DNA of 64,000 nucleotides from the NCBI GenBank assembly GCA_036245805.1, contig BTRK01000006.1, positions 8,464,365-8,528,364 of the forward strand, given 5' to 3'. The translations under genes and the position numbers were made by a program. How positions within the stretch are numbered: position 1 is the first letter of the stretch; each line of letters begins with the position of its first letter. The DNA is from Pristionchus mayeri. Lineage: Eukaryota; Nematoda; Chromadorea; Rhabditida; Neodiplogasteridae. Below, piece by piece: positions 11,916-22,703 of this stretch. The notes under the pieces are model-generated. The model was not told where the DNA came from. It saw nothing but the letters and a program-made list of their open reading frames with translations, and ran no database searches.

Positions 11916-12517
11916 ATTAAACAATTTTAAAACCAATTGATTGACGCTATATGATAATTGATTAAATGATTAACTATATATTTTTGTAAATGAATAATGC
12001 TTTAATTTAGCAAATGCAAATATTTTTTAATCTACCGTTTCGTCAGTAGCCACGCACTCGAACTGTTGGCCTAGATACTCTACGGACTTAATGACTCTAG
12101 CTGAAATGTATCTTTAAAAATATTTATTAATAAATGTTTCACATTAGGATGCAGTGCTTGACGTATTAATAGTAGGGTTATCTCATTTGAAAATATTTGA
12201 GCTAAGATTGTCAAGAATTTGAGGAAAACAATATGAAGTGGGATATGAATTGAAGCGCCCTACAATTTATATCAGATCACACCACATTTTATTTATTTAT
12301 TTCTCGATTCAAAGGAATAATGTTTTGCGTAACACACATAAATATCGAGAGTACTATATAGTTGCTAGTTTTGAGTTTTTCAATCGCTACATAAACTAAC
12401 TTTTAATCTCGAAGCTATAATGTTCTGGTTCCTCTTCAAGGTACTGAAATTGAATATTATGAGTATTGTTTGCGTTCTTGCGTTTTGTGTGTATACTATC
12501 AAAATTGTTTCGTAATG
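11916..12517. other. No gene; weak dispersed repeat
   Basis: AT-rich. 12035-12500 resembles 7115-7330 in patches (GTTTCG..AGCCACGCA.TCGAA, ATAAACTAAC.T.TAAT). No exon seen. Confidence 0.4.
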
Positions 12518-12519
12518 TA

Positions 12520-13398
12520 CAGTCGCGCCAGAAAGTGAGTAGACGATTTTTATTTTTGATATAACTTTTGTTACTGTTGGCCGATCAAGTTAAATTGTGT
12601 GACACTATATACCAAATCCATCGAGGAATACAATGCGGATACTGGGCCAGCAATTGCATCATCACTGATTTTGTAGTGATGACGCAATCGAAAAACACTT
12701 TTTTCAAACATCCATTATTCTTACATAGATTTTAGGTACTCTCTCGCCCAAGGTTCCCAACCCGAGTATCCCTCCGCAAAACGATCGCCGCGGGCCGGAA
12801 CGTTATCCAAACACTCTAAAAAGTTGGAAATCAGTTCTCCAATACATTTTGAATATGACAATGCAAAAACCAGATTTTTACCAAACTTTCCCGCAAAGAT
12901 ATGAATGTCCAAAAAATGGTCATGCAAAAAAAGTGATTTTTTCATGCCCTGAGGGAAATTTATGAGATATCGTTTTCATATTCTCAGGATCCATTGTACT
13001 CATGACGGCGATCATATAGGCGTTTTGAAAGAGTCTCTAGCTAGTCTAGGAGCTGAGTTCCAAATTTCAGACCTTGTTTTTGCAGCAGGGCTGCTGCAAA
13101 TGTGCGGTCGCACAGCAACTTAAAATTTTTTTTTCTGGGTAGTCCTCGAACATATCTCCAACCTCAGAAAGTTTGGCGAGCAGGAAAAAATCTATGTAAG
13201 AATAATGGATGTTTGAAAAAGTGTTTTTCGATTGCGTCATCACTACAAAATCAGTGATGGTGCAATTGATGGCCCAGTATCCGCATTGTATTCCTCGATG
13301 GATTTGGTATATAGTGTCACACAATTTAACTTGATCGGTCAACATTAACAAAAGTTATATTTTAAAAAAAATCGTCAACTCACTTTCTGGCGCGACTG
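12520..13398. mobile_element. Long-TIR TA element, non-autonomous (879 bp)
   Basis: Flanked by TA (12518-12519 and 13399-13400). The ends begin CAGTCGCGCCAGAAAGTGAG and the inverted arms extend about 210 bp (to about 12730 and from about 13185), sharing ATACCAAATCCATCGAGGAA. The roughly 450-bp core has a 74-codon minus ORF (12721-12945) but no DDE motif. TA target choice and end structure indicate a Tc1/mariner-superfamily passenger element (inference). Confidence 0.92.
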
Positions 13399-13417
13399 TA
13401 TATTCAGAAGAGCAATC

Positions 13418-13492
13418 GTCTCGCACTCTCCATGTCATGTACTCTCTCGCTCACTATAACAGAAAGAGAGTGTGTAAAGCGAAGAGAGTCAG
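13418..13492. repeat. CTCTTCA/GAGAGAG palindrome, divergent copy
   Basis: CGTCTCGCACTCTC..GTACTCTCTCGC pairs with GAAAGAGAGTGTGTAAAGCG, then AAGAGAGTCAGACG. It sits immediately beside the right end of the TA element. The arms are less similar than in copy 1. Confidence 0.65.
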
Positions 13493-14309
13493 ACGATTTA
13501 GAAGGACTCACCCCCCGCTGTGTAACTGAGCCATCCAAATGCCCGAATACCGTTTCGAGATATTTGATCTGGAAAATGCTTTCATTACTTCTTCACGCTA
13601 TCTTTCGATATTATGCTTACTACTGGAATAGTCACTATGAAAATACCGTCATGTATGAATAAAATGAACCAGTTACGGAAAATTTCGGATTTTTTTCTCT
13701 GTAAACGCATCTTATATATGTGAAAGGTGATTTGTCTACCTTTTGTGATTTTAATGATTGTGATTCATTACCTATATAATCTATGAGGAGTAACAAAATA
13801 AAAAAACTAAATGAAATCATTTGCGAAACCAGGTTTTCTTATACATTACATGCTAATCGCCTTGCCCATATGCGGCCGCGGCGGCCCGCCGCGGGCCGCG
13901 GATGCCCGCGGATCGATTTTGCGGAAAAACCTGCAACTTTCGTGAAAAATGGTTTTGATTTTTGAATTCCTTCGAAGCCACGTTCTCGTCCGCTGTTTTT
14001 CGATTTATTGTTCGATTTTGCCGCTTTATTGTGTTAATTTTGTTCGCATGACATCAGGAGATGACGTATCCGTCGTTTCGTCGCTTTCCAGGGGCGAATC
14101 GAATGCTATTTTTCCATATTGAGCTAACAATATCATTTTCGCCTATTTTTGACTTAAATTTTACGATTATTAGGTGTATTCTTTGTGATAGTTGGTTAAA
14201 ATGGTTGAGCCTAGCGACTAGCTTTAGGTTTCCACAATTTTCCTCACTTTCGCGCCCGTTCATTATAAGTTAGCTTGCTATTTCGTGATAATTATTGATT
14301 GATTTGCAG
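13493..14309. other. Upstream region of the SR-like pseudogene
   Basis: No coding exon seen. A GC-rich patch with CGGCCGCGG-like runs lies at 13870-13910. TTGATTTGCAG ends at 14309, directly before the ATG of the next feature, like a splice acceptor. Confidence 0.4.
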
Positions 14310-14608
14310 ATGACTCGTGACACCAAGCTCTACATTGGAAATCTTCCCCCTGACACCGCGAGAAGGATATCGAGAGTCTCTTCTCTAAATACGGCAAGAT
14401 CGCCCTTATAGTGCTCAAGGCTCGTCGTGAATCTCCGTTCGCCTTTATCGAGTTCGACAATGCGAGGCAAGATCAGTTTTTGATTGCTTACTTTGATTTA
14501 ATTAATTACATTTTTAGGGACGGGGTTGGTGTTGTCGAATTCGCACGTGCCGATGACGTGAAGTACGCGGTACGAAAACTGGATGACACGAAGTTCAAGT
14601 CTCATGAG
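14310..14608 (+). pseudogene. SF2/ASF-type SR splicing factor fragment, frameshifted
   Basis: The ATG directly follows an acceptor-like TTTGCAG. The start, [16 protein letters not shown], is the first strand of an RRM (RNP2, LYIGNL). The frame then breaks by one nucleotide near 14358 and resumes one frame over as [20 protein letters not shown] followed by [11 protein letters not shown] (RNP1). A 42-nt GT-AG intron (14476-14517) keeps phase into [20 protein letters not shown], which matches the end of the second RRM of SF2/ASF-like SR proteins (rsp-3 in C. elegans). The segment ends at a GTGAGT donor. The end of RRM1 and most of RRM2 are missing and no RS tail follows. Read as a truncated, internally deleted duplicate; the frameshift could be a sequencing error. 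Confidence 0.7.
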
Positions 14609-15058
14609 GTGAGTTGTTTATGTTTATATTTCTATAATTATTGCAAAGGAATTGGTTCTAATTTTTTATATAAAAATATGGTTATCAGACTCCTCTCCCG
14701 GAGTGGCTGACTGAGGATACTGGAGAGGCGACATCCTCAAGGAGGGGGATAAAATTGCGTACGTTGTTTATCCACTAGTTGTATATTGATTGGTTGTCAT
14801 CATTATGGTAATTATGGCATCAAAACGCTTTGTCTTTCGTAACGAACACTGATAATGTCTGACCCCTACCGTATCCGATGGTGTAGCGCGCGTGGTGTGC
14901 TTTTCTAAACATCGAGGTAGCGGAGTAGAACAAAATTGTATTGAAGTGGTATATCGACTCTAAACGCAGTAAATTCACCAACTGTTCAGAGTAGCGATTA
15001 GTGTATTAAGTCTGGAAAATCAATATACAGGGTACAGTAATCGATTTATTCCGTTTAG
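14609..15058. other. Intron-like sequence after the SR fragment
   Basis: Begins with a GTGAGT donor at 14609 and ends CCGTTTAG at 15058. No exon recognised within. Possibly an intron joining the SR fragment to the orphan exon at 15059, since both are phase 0. Confidence 0.35.
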
Positions 15059-15515
15059 GACTACCACTCGATGGTGGCTGCTGCAGCAGCAGAGGTCGAG
15101 GCAGCCTACTTGAGAAGCATGGACGAGCTGGCCAGGGGGAAGGCCAGCATCGCTGCCACTGAAAATGCAGGTAAGGAGAGGGAGCAGTGCGGTAGTCACG
15201 GCAGACTTTTTGCGGAGGGCCCGTTGAGGAAAAAGGTTCTCCTCGCAAGGATCATTTTGCGTGAGGTTGAGTGCATTGCGTGTATCATAAGTTTCTTCAC
15301 TTTCCAAATATATTTAACGGTTTTGTAAGTACGGCTGCAATTTGTATCGCTGTGACATCAGTGAATACCGTACTTTACAGCAATTCTACCCATTTCTACC
15401 GTAATAAAAACCTTTTTTTTGAAATGTGGTACGGAATTCAGGCAATTTGACATCTGCAGGATCATCCGATGCGATGTCCGATCTGAATTCCCGTCATCTC
15501 GTTTATTCGACATAA
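15059..15515 (+). CDS. Candidate orphan exons, Ala-rich
   Basis: 15059-15170 is bounded by CCGTTTAG and GTAAGG and is open in phase 0 to 1 (DYHSMV, five Ala, then EVEAAYLRSMDELARGKASI). A phase-compatible terminal exon may follow at 15460-15515 after CATCTGCAG (SSDAMSDLNSRHLVYST, then TAA). The first exon joins in phase to the SR-like fragment upstream, so the whole may be one chimeric or decayed gene. I recognise no domain; splice sites and openness are the only evidence. Confidence 0.3.
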
Positions 15516-15708
15516 TTTCTCCCCTTCAAGATGATCGATTAGCACCGGATCCCTTGACTGATTACGATACCTTTGAGCGATCTTGCTCAATCATTTATGT
15601 TCTGTATAGGGCAAGTTGAGAATGATGAGACATAAGCAATATGAGCGATTTTCAAAAAGTTAAATGTTTACACGAAAATATATATCAAAATGGAATCCAA
15701 TGCATATA

Positions 15709-16505
15709 CAGAGTGCGGAGAAAGTATGGCAACACGGATTTAACCAGGCATTTTCTTTCAAAACCATCCGACACTTTTGAAACGGTACACAACATTTATC
15801 AGAGATATTAGGAACTTAACAACGAGAGCTTATTCGATTTGACCTCCGTTAGCCTTGATGATAGCTTTGAGACGAGAAGGAACTGACTCGACGACGACCC
15901 GAAGGTACTTCTTATCGATCTTGTCCCAGGCCTTCTGAAGGGAGCTCTTGAGACTCTCCAGATTCGGGTGGCGAATGGAGCAAGCTTCCTTCTCCAGAAC
16001 AGACCACACGCTAAAGTCGGGGGGATTCAGATCGGGACTGTTGGAGGGCCGTTCATTAGATGGGATGAATTCGGGAAGATGCCTCGCGCACCAGCTCTGG
16101 ATGAGTTTTGCGGAATGGGCGGGTGCAGAATCTTGCTGGAAGGTCCGATGGCACCTTTTGAAGTGGGAACGTGACCAGGGAAGAAGAGTCTTTTCCAGGA
16201 TCTGCTTGATGTAGTAGTGCTTATCGACCTTCACACCGGGCTTGGCGAAAATAAGGGGAATCTTGCCGGTGGCACTCACTCCTGCCCAAACCATCGCTTA
16301 CTGCGGGTGGGAAACTCGAGAGACGATTCTGCCCTAGCATTGGCTTGCTGGGCAGACTGGGCAATCACTCTCGTCTTCTGACTGTTGAAAGCCTGCTCCA
16401 CCGTGAACATCTTCTCATCCGAGTAGACAGTCGTGAGACGTGCAGCCCACGCCAGAAGCTTCTTGCATCTCTTCAGTCGGAGGAAGGATATTGCCCCGTC
16501 GACAC
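15709..16505 (-). pseudogene. DD37D (maT-like) transposase, truncated and frameshifted
   Basis: The minus strand encodes the catalytic half of a Tc1/mariner-superfamily transposase. It reads YSDEKMFTVE (first aspartate), a frameshift near 16290, then MVWAGVSATGKIPLIF, FQQDSAPAHSA (second aspartate), NSPDLNPPDFSVWSVLE (third, 37 residues later) and a C-terminus ending at 15830. DD37D spacing is that of maT-like elements, distinct from the DD34D mariner at 7.8 kb. The 3' end of the element is present: CAGAGTGCGGAGAAAGTATG starts at 15709 after TA. The DNA-binding half is absent; the reading is lost around 16505 where polypurine DNA begins. Confidence 0.88.
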
Positions 16506-17515
16506 TTTTTGGCGCGTTGATTGGATTATCGAATTCCTTTGTTCGGAGAGAGGGAGGGGGGGGGGATCTAATTGATTTTGAAAGAGTGTGGAGATTGGAG
16601 AGAGCGATCATTTCGTGTTCATTCGAGGAGGGCGAGCGGTGGGGGGGGGGGGGGAAGGAGAAAGGGAAGGGGAGAGGGAAAGGAGAGGGAGGGGAAAGAA
16701 GAAGAGGGAAATGGGGGAAGTAAAGGTGGAGGTGAATGAGAACACGGGTAGAGGAAAGGGGGGGAGGGTGATGGAGAGGGTCCTAGAGTTTGCAGAGGGG
16801 GAGATAGTCCTAGGGGTAGACGAGGGAGGAGAAAGTTCTAGAGATATGAGAGGTGGAGGAGAGGGTTGAGGGTTAGAGTTGGGAGAGGGGGACACAGTCC
16901 AAGAGATTGTTAAGGGGAGACAGTCCAAGGAATAGGAGAGGGGAGGAGAGGGTCCTAAAGATAGGAGAGGGGAGGGGAGGGTCCTAGAGATGGGAGAAGG
17001 GGAGGAGAAGATACTAGAGATAGGAGAGGGGGAGGAGAGGGTCCTATAGGTAGGAGAGGGGGAAGAGAGGATCCTAGAGATATGAGAGGGGGAGGTGAGG
17101 GTCCTAGGGATGGGAGAAGGGAGGAGAAGATACTAGAGATAGGAGATGGGGAGGAGAGGGTCCTAGAGGTAGGAGAGGGGGGGGGGAGAGGATCCTAGAG
17201 ATATGAGGGGGGAGAGGGTCCTAAAGATAGGAGAGGGGAGGGGAGGGTACTAGAGATGGGAGAAGGTAGGAGAAGATACTAGAGATAGGAGAGGGGGAGG
17301 AGAGGGTCCTATAGGTAGGAGAGGGGGAGGAGAGGGTCCTGTAGGTAGGAGAGGGGGAGGAGAGGATCCTAGAGATATGAGAGGGGGGAGGGGAGGGTCC
17401 TAGGGATGGGAGAAGGGAGGAGAAGATACTAGAGATAGGAGATGGGGAGGAGAGGATCCTAGAGATATGAGGGGGGAGAGGGTCCTAAAGATAGGAGAGG
17501 GGAGGGGAGGGTACT

Positions 17516-17980
17516 AATAATAATAATAATATTTCTTTATCATGCGACAGTGCAAAGGTATAAAATAGATGTTACAGGGAAAATTAGAATCATGATAATT
17601 ACGATGTAATATCTAGATGACAAAGGGAGTATAGCCGTCAGTTACAAGCGAGAGTGAATTAGAGATAATGAGAATAATCAATACTATTTATAGCTCTAGC
17701 TCTGAGCGAGAACAGTTCACTATTTCTAGAGATTACAATATTATTAGGGATACGGTTCCATAAGGGCACAACTCTATTTGTGAGAAATGTGTTTTAAAAA
17801 GCAGATATGGAACGATGTTTACGTAACTGGAAGAGATTGGGGCGCCTAGGTCGAGGGGGGGGGGGGCTAGGAGGAGAAAGGAAGGGCAGCCTATGTTTAC
17901 ATCTTTGTGAATAACTTTATATACGAATGCTAAGTCAATAATTGTACGACGATACTCTAAAGGTTCTAAATGGAAATAAT
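17516..17980 (-). mobile_element. 5'-truncated LINE 3' end, copy 1
   Basis: Reading the minus strand, the sequence encodes a conserved reverse-transcriptase C-terminus: RRPNLFQLRKHRSISAF, a stop, then FLTNRVVPLWNRIPNNIV. It ends in a 3' UTR and a (TTA)n tail (TAATAATAATAATAAT on + at 17515). That domain and tail are typical of Jockey/CR1-type non-LTR retrotransposons. It sits inside the purine array and is copied with it. Confidence 0.85.
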
Positions 17981-18447
17981 AGGTAGGAGAGGGGGAAGAG
18001 AGGATCCTAGAGATATGAGAGGGGGAGGTGAGGGTCCTAGGGATGGGAGAAGGGAGGAGAAGATACTAGAGATAGGAGATGGGGAGGAGAGGGTCCTAGA
18101 GGTAGGAGAGGGGGGGGGAGAGGATCCTAGAGATATGAGGGGGGAGAGGGTCCTAAAGATAGGAGAGGGGAGGGGAGGGTACTAGAGATGGGAGAAGGTA
18201 GGAGAAGATACTAGAGATAGGAGAGGGGGAGGAGAGGGTCCTATAGGTAGGAGAGGGGGAGGAGAGGGTCCTGTAGGTAGGAGAGGGGGAGGAGAGGATC
18301 CTAGAGATATGAGAGGGGGGAGGGGAGGGTCCTAGGGATGGGAGAAGGGAGGAGAAGATACTAGAGATAGGAGATGGGGAGGAGAGGATCCTAGAGATAT
18401 GAGGGGGGAGAGGGTCCTAAAGATAGGAGAGGGGAGGGGAGGGTACT

Positions 18448-18909
18448 AATAATAATAATAATATTTCTTTATCATGCGACAGTGCAAAGGTATAAAATAG
18501 ATGTTACAGGGAAAATTAGAATCATGATAATTACGATGTAATATCTAGATGACAAAGGGAGTATAGCCGTCAGTTACAAGCGAGAGTGAATTAGAGATAA
18601 TGAGAATAATCAATACTATTTATAGCTCTAGCTCTGAGCGAGAACAGTTCACTATTTCTAGAGATTACAATATTATTAGGGATACGGTTCCATAAGGGCA
18701 CAACTCTATTTGTGAGAAATGTGTTTTAAAAAGCAGATATGGAACGATGTTTACGTAACTGGAAGAGATTGGGGCGCCTAGGTCGAGGGGGGGGGCTAGG
18801 AGGAGAAAGGAAGGGCAGCCTATGTTTACATCTTTGTGAATAACTTTATATACGAATGCTAAGTCAATAATTGTACGACGATACTCTAAAGGTTCTAAAT
18901 GGAAATAAT
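18448..18909 (-). mobile_element. 5'-truncated LINE 3' end, copy 2
   Basis: Almost identical to 17516-17980, differing mainly in the length of one G run (CGAGGGGGGGG...CTAGGAGG). Both copies have the same 5' truncation point and the same flanking purine units. They therefore arose from one insertion followed by tandem duplication, not from two insertions. Confidence 0.88.
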
Positions 18910-19350
18910 AGGTAGGAGAGGGGGAAGAGAGGATCCTAGAGATATGAGAGGGGGAGGTGAGGGTCCTAGGGATGGGAGAAGGGAGGAGAAGATACTAGAG
19001 ATAGGAGATGGGGAGGAGAGGGTCCTAGAGGTAGGGGAGGGGGGGGAGAGGATCCTAGAGATATGAGGGGGGAGAGGGTCCTAAAGATAGGAGAGGGGAG
19101 GGGAGGGTACTAGAGATGGGAGAAGGTAGGAGAAGATACTAGAGGTAGGAGAGGGGGAGGAGAGGATCTTAGAGATATGAGGGGGGAGAGGGTCCTAAAG
19201 ATAGGAGAGGGGAGGGGAGGGTCCTATATATATGAGAGGGGGAGGAGAGGGTCCAAGAGATAGGTGAGGGGGAGGATATGGTCCTAGAGAAAGGAGAGGG
19301 GAGGAAACAGTCCTAGAGTTTAGGAGGTCGATCCTAGAGTTAAAGGAAAT

Positions 19351-20321
19351 ATGATTAGTTTTGCAGATGAGAAATTAGAGGGAGGGTAGGGAAAATAATT
19401 CTTTCAAGCCTTCCCGGGAAATAAATGCACATGTCACCTCCTAGCCGCCTTTAGGCGGCTAGTCTAGCATATCAAGCATCGTCAGAAAATGTTCCAAAAT
19501 AAGGAAAACAATTTTCGTTGTGTAGAACAGGGTCAAGATAAAAATATTGTTTTTATTAGCCTGCTGCCAACAAAACTGCTGATGTGAGAACTACAGCGTT
19601 ATCGTGTGTTTGTGAAACATTTTTTTTTCAAATCGAGAAACCATTTTTTAAAAACCGAGATTTCTATCCTCAGCATAGTCTTCCAGTGTTTGTCCCCGAG
19701 ACAACACACGTGCGCATCCACCCTAATCCAATAATTGTTTGGCATATACTAATCGCATCTTCGATATCATTTCTCTGGCATTCGCCTCTTCCTTGTTTTG
19801 CAAGCTCTCTCACTACTCGTCCAGATAAGTGCGTGAATTGAGTTAATCCACTCATCCCGGAGAGTCAAGAGTTTTGTTTGCGTAAGTTGAATGGTTTTTT
19901 TTTGATAACTGTGACCTTTCTCCAATTTTTTTTGATAACTGTGACCTTTCTCCAATAAATAATCGACCATTTTAGGGGGGTAGGCGGCAGTGAAATTCAA
20001 ACTCGAGCGATCACTCTACAAATTTGGCACAAGGTATTTCAAATGATGCTCTTTCAAACTGCGTCGTCAGAATGTTGATAGATGTCGTCATCTTCGATAT
20101 TCAGAAGGCCAAACATGGGACACTCACTTTTCAAGGGTCAAATCGAGCGCTCTTAAATGACCACAAGTCCGTTTCAAATGAAGATAGAAATTCTTTCTTT
20201 TTTTGAAAAGAAAGCTAAGAACATTCTCTACAACTTTCATGTTGACAGTGTCATTCGCGGTGCACGCCCTGGTGCGGGGCTGTCGGTCGGACTAAAAATG
20301 TCGAAATTTTTCAAATCGGAA
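19351..20321. other. No gene; small hairpin
   Basis: A perfect palindrome, CTAGCCGCCT-TT-AGGCGGCTAG, lies at 19441-19462. A 27-nt tandem duplication (TTTTTTTGATAACTGTGACC) occurs near 19895-19955. No exon supported. Confidence 0.5.
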
Positions 20322-21576
20322 AAACCCACCAAAGTTATTATGCGGAAGTTATAGTCCCTAGAGGTGACTAACTTTTCGCCAGAAACCAGGCAAATCGTGA
20401 AGATGAAAAAAAAGAGCGCACACTTTAGTAGGGTGGCCCCAGAATGGATGCCAGACAGAGGAACTTCCAAAAGTTTAATTGGCAGCTATCGGGCTCAAAT
20501 ATATCCAAAATCATCTAAAACAACATTTCAAGTTGTTTCCCCAATAGATATAGCACTTTCAATGGTCAAAAACAACTGTATGACCTCAAATTCAAAAATC
20601 GATATTTTGACCCTCAACAACCTGTGGTATGGGTGCAATTGCACTAAATCGGTTCCAAGTAATGTAGGAACATTCCTTGAAACGTCTCAAATAAAGAGCG
20701 CATCTGCAAACATGATATTTCATCTGAGGAATCCGTGGCAAGGAGCAAAACTGTAATTTCGGCCAAAATAGTCATCTGGACCCGCATTATGGCTAGAAAT
20801 GTAGATCATGATGAACTGAACATTTCATCTGTTGAAAGTGAGTCCCTATCTTATCGTTGACGCGTGCTACAGAGCCTGGAATTTGGCAAAAAACGACGAG
20901 AGACGTGCGCGGGAGAGCGCTAAATGGAGGGGAGGGAGAGAGAGGTCAGCCGGCGAGAGCGCCAGACGGTTAGAGCACGCGACCTAGTAAGGAGTCTAGC
21001 CCGTTTCTGGCCGTCTTCCACGCTCTCTAGCGCGCTTCAATGAATAGATAGAAGCTAACTTTCAACGGATGAAATGTTCAGCTCATCATGCTCTACATTT
21101 CTACCCAGGGGACGGGTCCACAAGACTATTTTGGCCGAAATTACAGTTTTGCTCCTTTCCACGGATTCCTCAGATGAAATATCATGTTTGCAGATGGGCT
21201 CTTTATTTGAGACGTTTCAAGGAATGTTTCTACATTACTTGGAACCGATTTAGTGCAATTGCACCCATACCACAGGTTGTTGAGGGTCAAAATATCGATT
21301 TTTGAATTTGAGCATTCAATCACGATTTTTGAATTTTTTGAATTCTATAACTATTGGGGAAACAACTCGAAATGTTGTTTTAGATGATTTTGGATATTTT
21401 TGAACCCGATAGCTGCCAATTAAACTTTTAGAAGTACCTCTGTCGGGCACCCATTCTGGGGCCACCCTACTAAAGTGTGCGCTCTTTTTTTTCATCTTCA
21501 CGATTTGTCTGGTTTTTGGCGAAAAGTTAGTCACCTCTAGGGACTATAACTTCCGCATAATAACTTTGGTGGGTTT
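20322..21576. mobile_element. 1.25-kb foldback element, 530-bp arms
   Basis: Arms 20322-20850 and 21047-21576 are inverted copies (AAACCCACCAAAGTTATTAT on the left, reverse complement on the right) around a 196-bp GC-rich core. Similarity is high except for a stretch near 20560-20590/21315-21350. An open frame in each arm begins MTNFSP.TRQIVKMKKK, but differences between arms (E/K, M/V, A/V, I/K, Q/R) are mostly non-synonymous, so the arms are evolving as non-coding DNA. No target duplication could be defined. Confidence 0.9.
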
Positions 21577-21823
21577 GCGAAGCCCGCGACCTCACGGGCG
21601 CTGTAACGCCCTAATGGCCAACACTAGTAGGGTCACTATGGCTACGGTACAGCCACATGGTCACTGTGACCTCTCGATGGTAGGTGACTCGGTCGATGTA
21701 CTCGGTCATTTGAAGCTTTATTAAAAGTTATGGACTTTCAGTCGGTCAAGCATAACTAGGGACATAGCTCAGCGAAAATAATTTTCCGCATTCCTCATTC
21801 ATTTCACTCTCACTGATTAGTTG
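21577..21823. other. No supported gene
   Basis: GC-rich patch with short imperfect inverted repeats around GGTCACTGTGACC (about 21659-21671). No exon seen. Confidence 0.4.
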
Positions 21824-21890
21824 CATGTCTCAATGGCAGAGTGGTAATGCTCTCGCATTGTCAACGGAGGGTGTCAGTTCAATCCCAAAT
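21824..21890 (+). pseudogene. tRNA-like sequence
   Basis: An A-box TGGCAGAGTGG (21834-21844) and B-box AGTTCAATCCC (21876-21886) are spaced as in a tRNA gene. The acceptor and anticodon stems do not pair well and no clean T terminator follows. Most likely a tRNA relic or SINE promoter. Confidence 0.4.
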
Positions 21891-21920
21891 GATTATTTTG
21901 CCACCCTTGGGTTAAACATT

Positions 21921-21997
21921 TCGAAAATTGCCGAAAAAATTCGGCAATTGCCGAAAAAGTTCGGCATTCCAAAAATTTCGGCATTGCCGAAATGGCG
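21921..21997. repeat. TTCGGCAATTGCCGAA palindrome cluster
   Basis: Several overlapping copies of TTGCCGAA and its complement (ATTGCCGAAAAAATTCGGCA, then ATTGCCGAAAAAGTTCGGCA) occur in about 75 bp. It resembles the widespread CGGCAAATTGCCG-type repeats of Caenorhabditis genomes (established knowledge). No coding role. Confidence 0.7.
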
Positions 21998-22565
21998 GAA
22001 AGAATACCGCCCCAGTTCACACTTATCTCTCAGTCTCCCCATTTCAAAAACCCTCCCTTTCTCACCCAGGCGGCATTCTATTGGGTTGACTAACTTACTT
22101 TTTTTCCATCAAGTAAGTCACTTAATCTCATTGTTTTCGGAGCGAATTAATAGCTATGGGGCGATTACCTGAAAAAAACGGGTGGTTGGCCACAGATGGC
22201 CGCCTTTCAATACTCACTCGAAGATCAAAGGGGACCGCCAGAGAAGAAGCGATCACCACCGCTTTTGTCACCTCATCCACTCAACACTCTCTCAATTTCG
22301 CGTACTCTCTAGTTCCTCTGTTAGATCCCCTCGAGACAATGTGCATGGCGCCTTAGCCAAAGGGAAATCAATTGAACTCACTGGTGCCTCACCGACTCCT
22401 GAACCCATCAAGTATTTTTGTCTGTTCAATATTTGTCTATCTCTTGTTTTGGCGCGTTTTGCAGCGCCTTTCGGTAGACTTCATAGGGAAATACAATGAC
22501 AATAAGGCGGATCGGGTTTCCCGTAGAGAGAAGCGGTGTCAGACTGCACATCCTAATCCTTCCAG

Positions 22566-22703
22566 TCCAATCATGCATTCATCGATGAAGACGTGGTTTC
22601 TTCTGAAGATCTCGAGAGAGTTTCATGTTTCGTTACATCTACTTCCAACGCTTCGAGAAGCTCAACGCAACAACAATTGGCGGGAGGTCATGCCTTGATT
22701 TAG
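22566..22703 (+). CDS. Candidate terminal exon
   Basis: After an acceptor-like ATCCTTCCAG, the frame SNHAFIDEDVVSSEDLERVS, then Ser/Thr/Gln-rich residues, stays open for 45 codons to TAG at 22701-22703. No partner exon could be assigned upstream and no domain is recognised. Weak. Confidence 0.18.
   Translation, partial: SNHAFIDEDVVSSEDLERVSCFVTSTSNASRSSTQQQLAGGHALI

Larger units (their letters stand above)
16550..19350 (+). repeat. Polypurine minisatellite with 930-bp higher-order repeat
   Basis: About 2.8 kb built from variants of a 25-40-nt purine-rich unit such as TAGGAGAGGGGGAGGAGAGG followed by GTCCTAGA. It is organised at a higher level: about 17045-17980 is repeated almost exactly at 17981-18909 and partly at 18910-19210, including an embedded LINE tail (offset 932 at the left junction and 929 at the right, the difference being G-run length). 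The strong purine strand bias could allow triplex (H-DNA) structure. Long purine-rich ORFs here are compositional. Confidence 0.95.

Noticed and set aside
16433..16928. Long Gly/Glu/Arg-rich and Ser/Pro-rich ORFs
   Set aside because: Produced by the purine bias of the minisatellite; no start context, splice sites or conserved domain.
20364..20756. 130-codon ORF in the foldback arm
   Set aside because: The other arm contains the same frame with mainly non-synonymous differences and truncations, so it is not under coding constraint.
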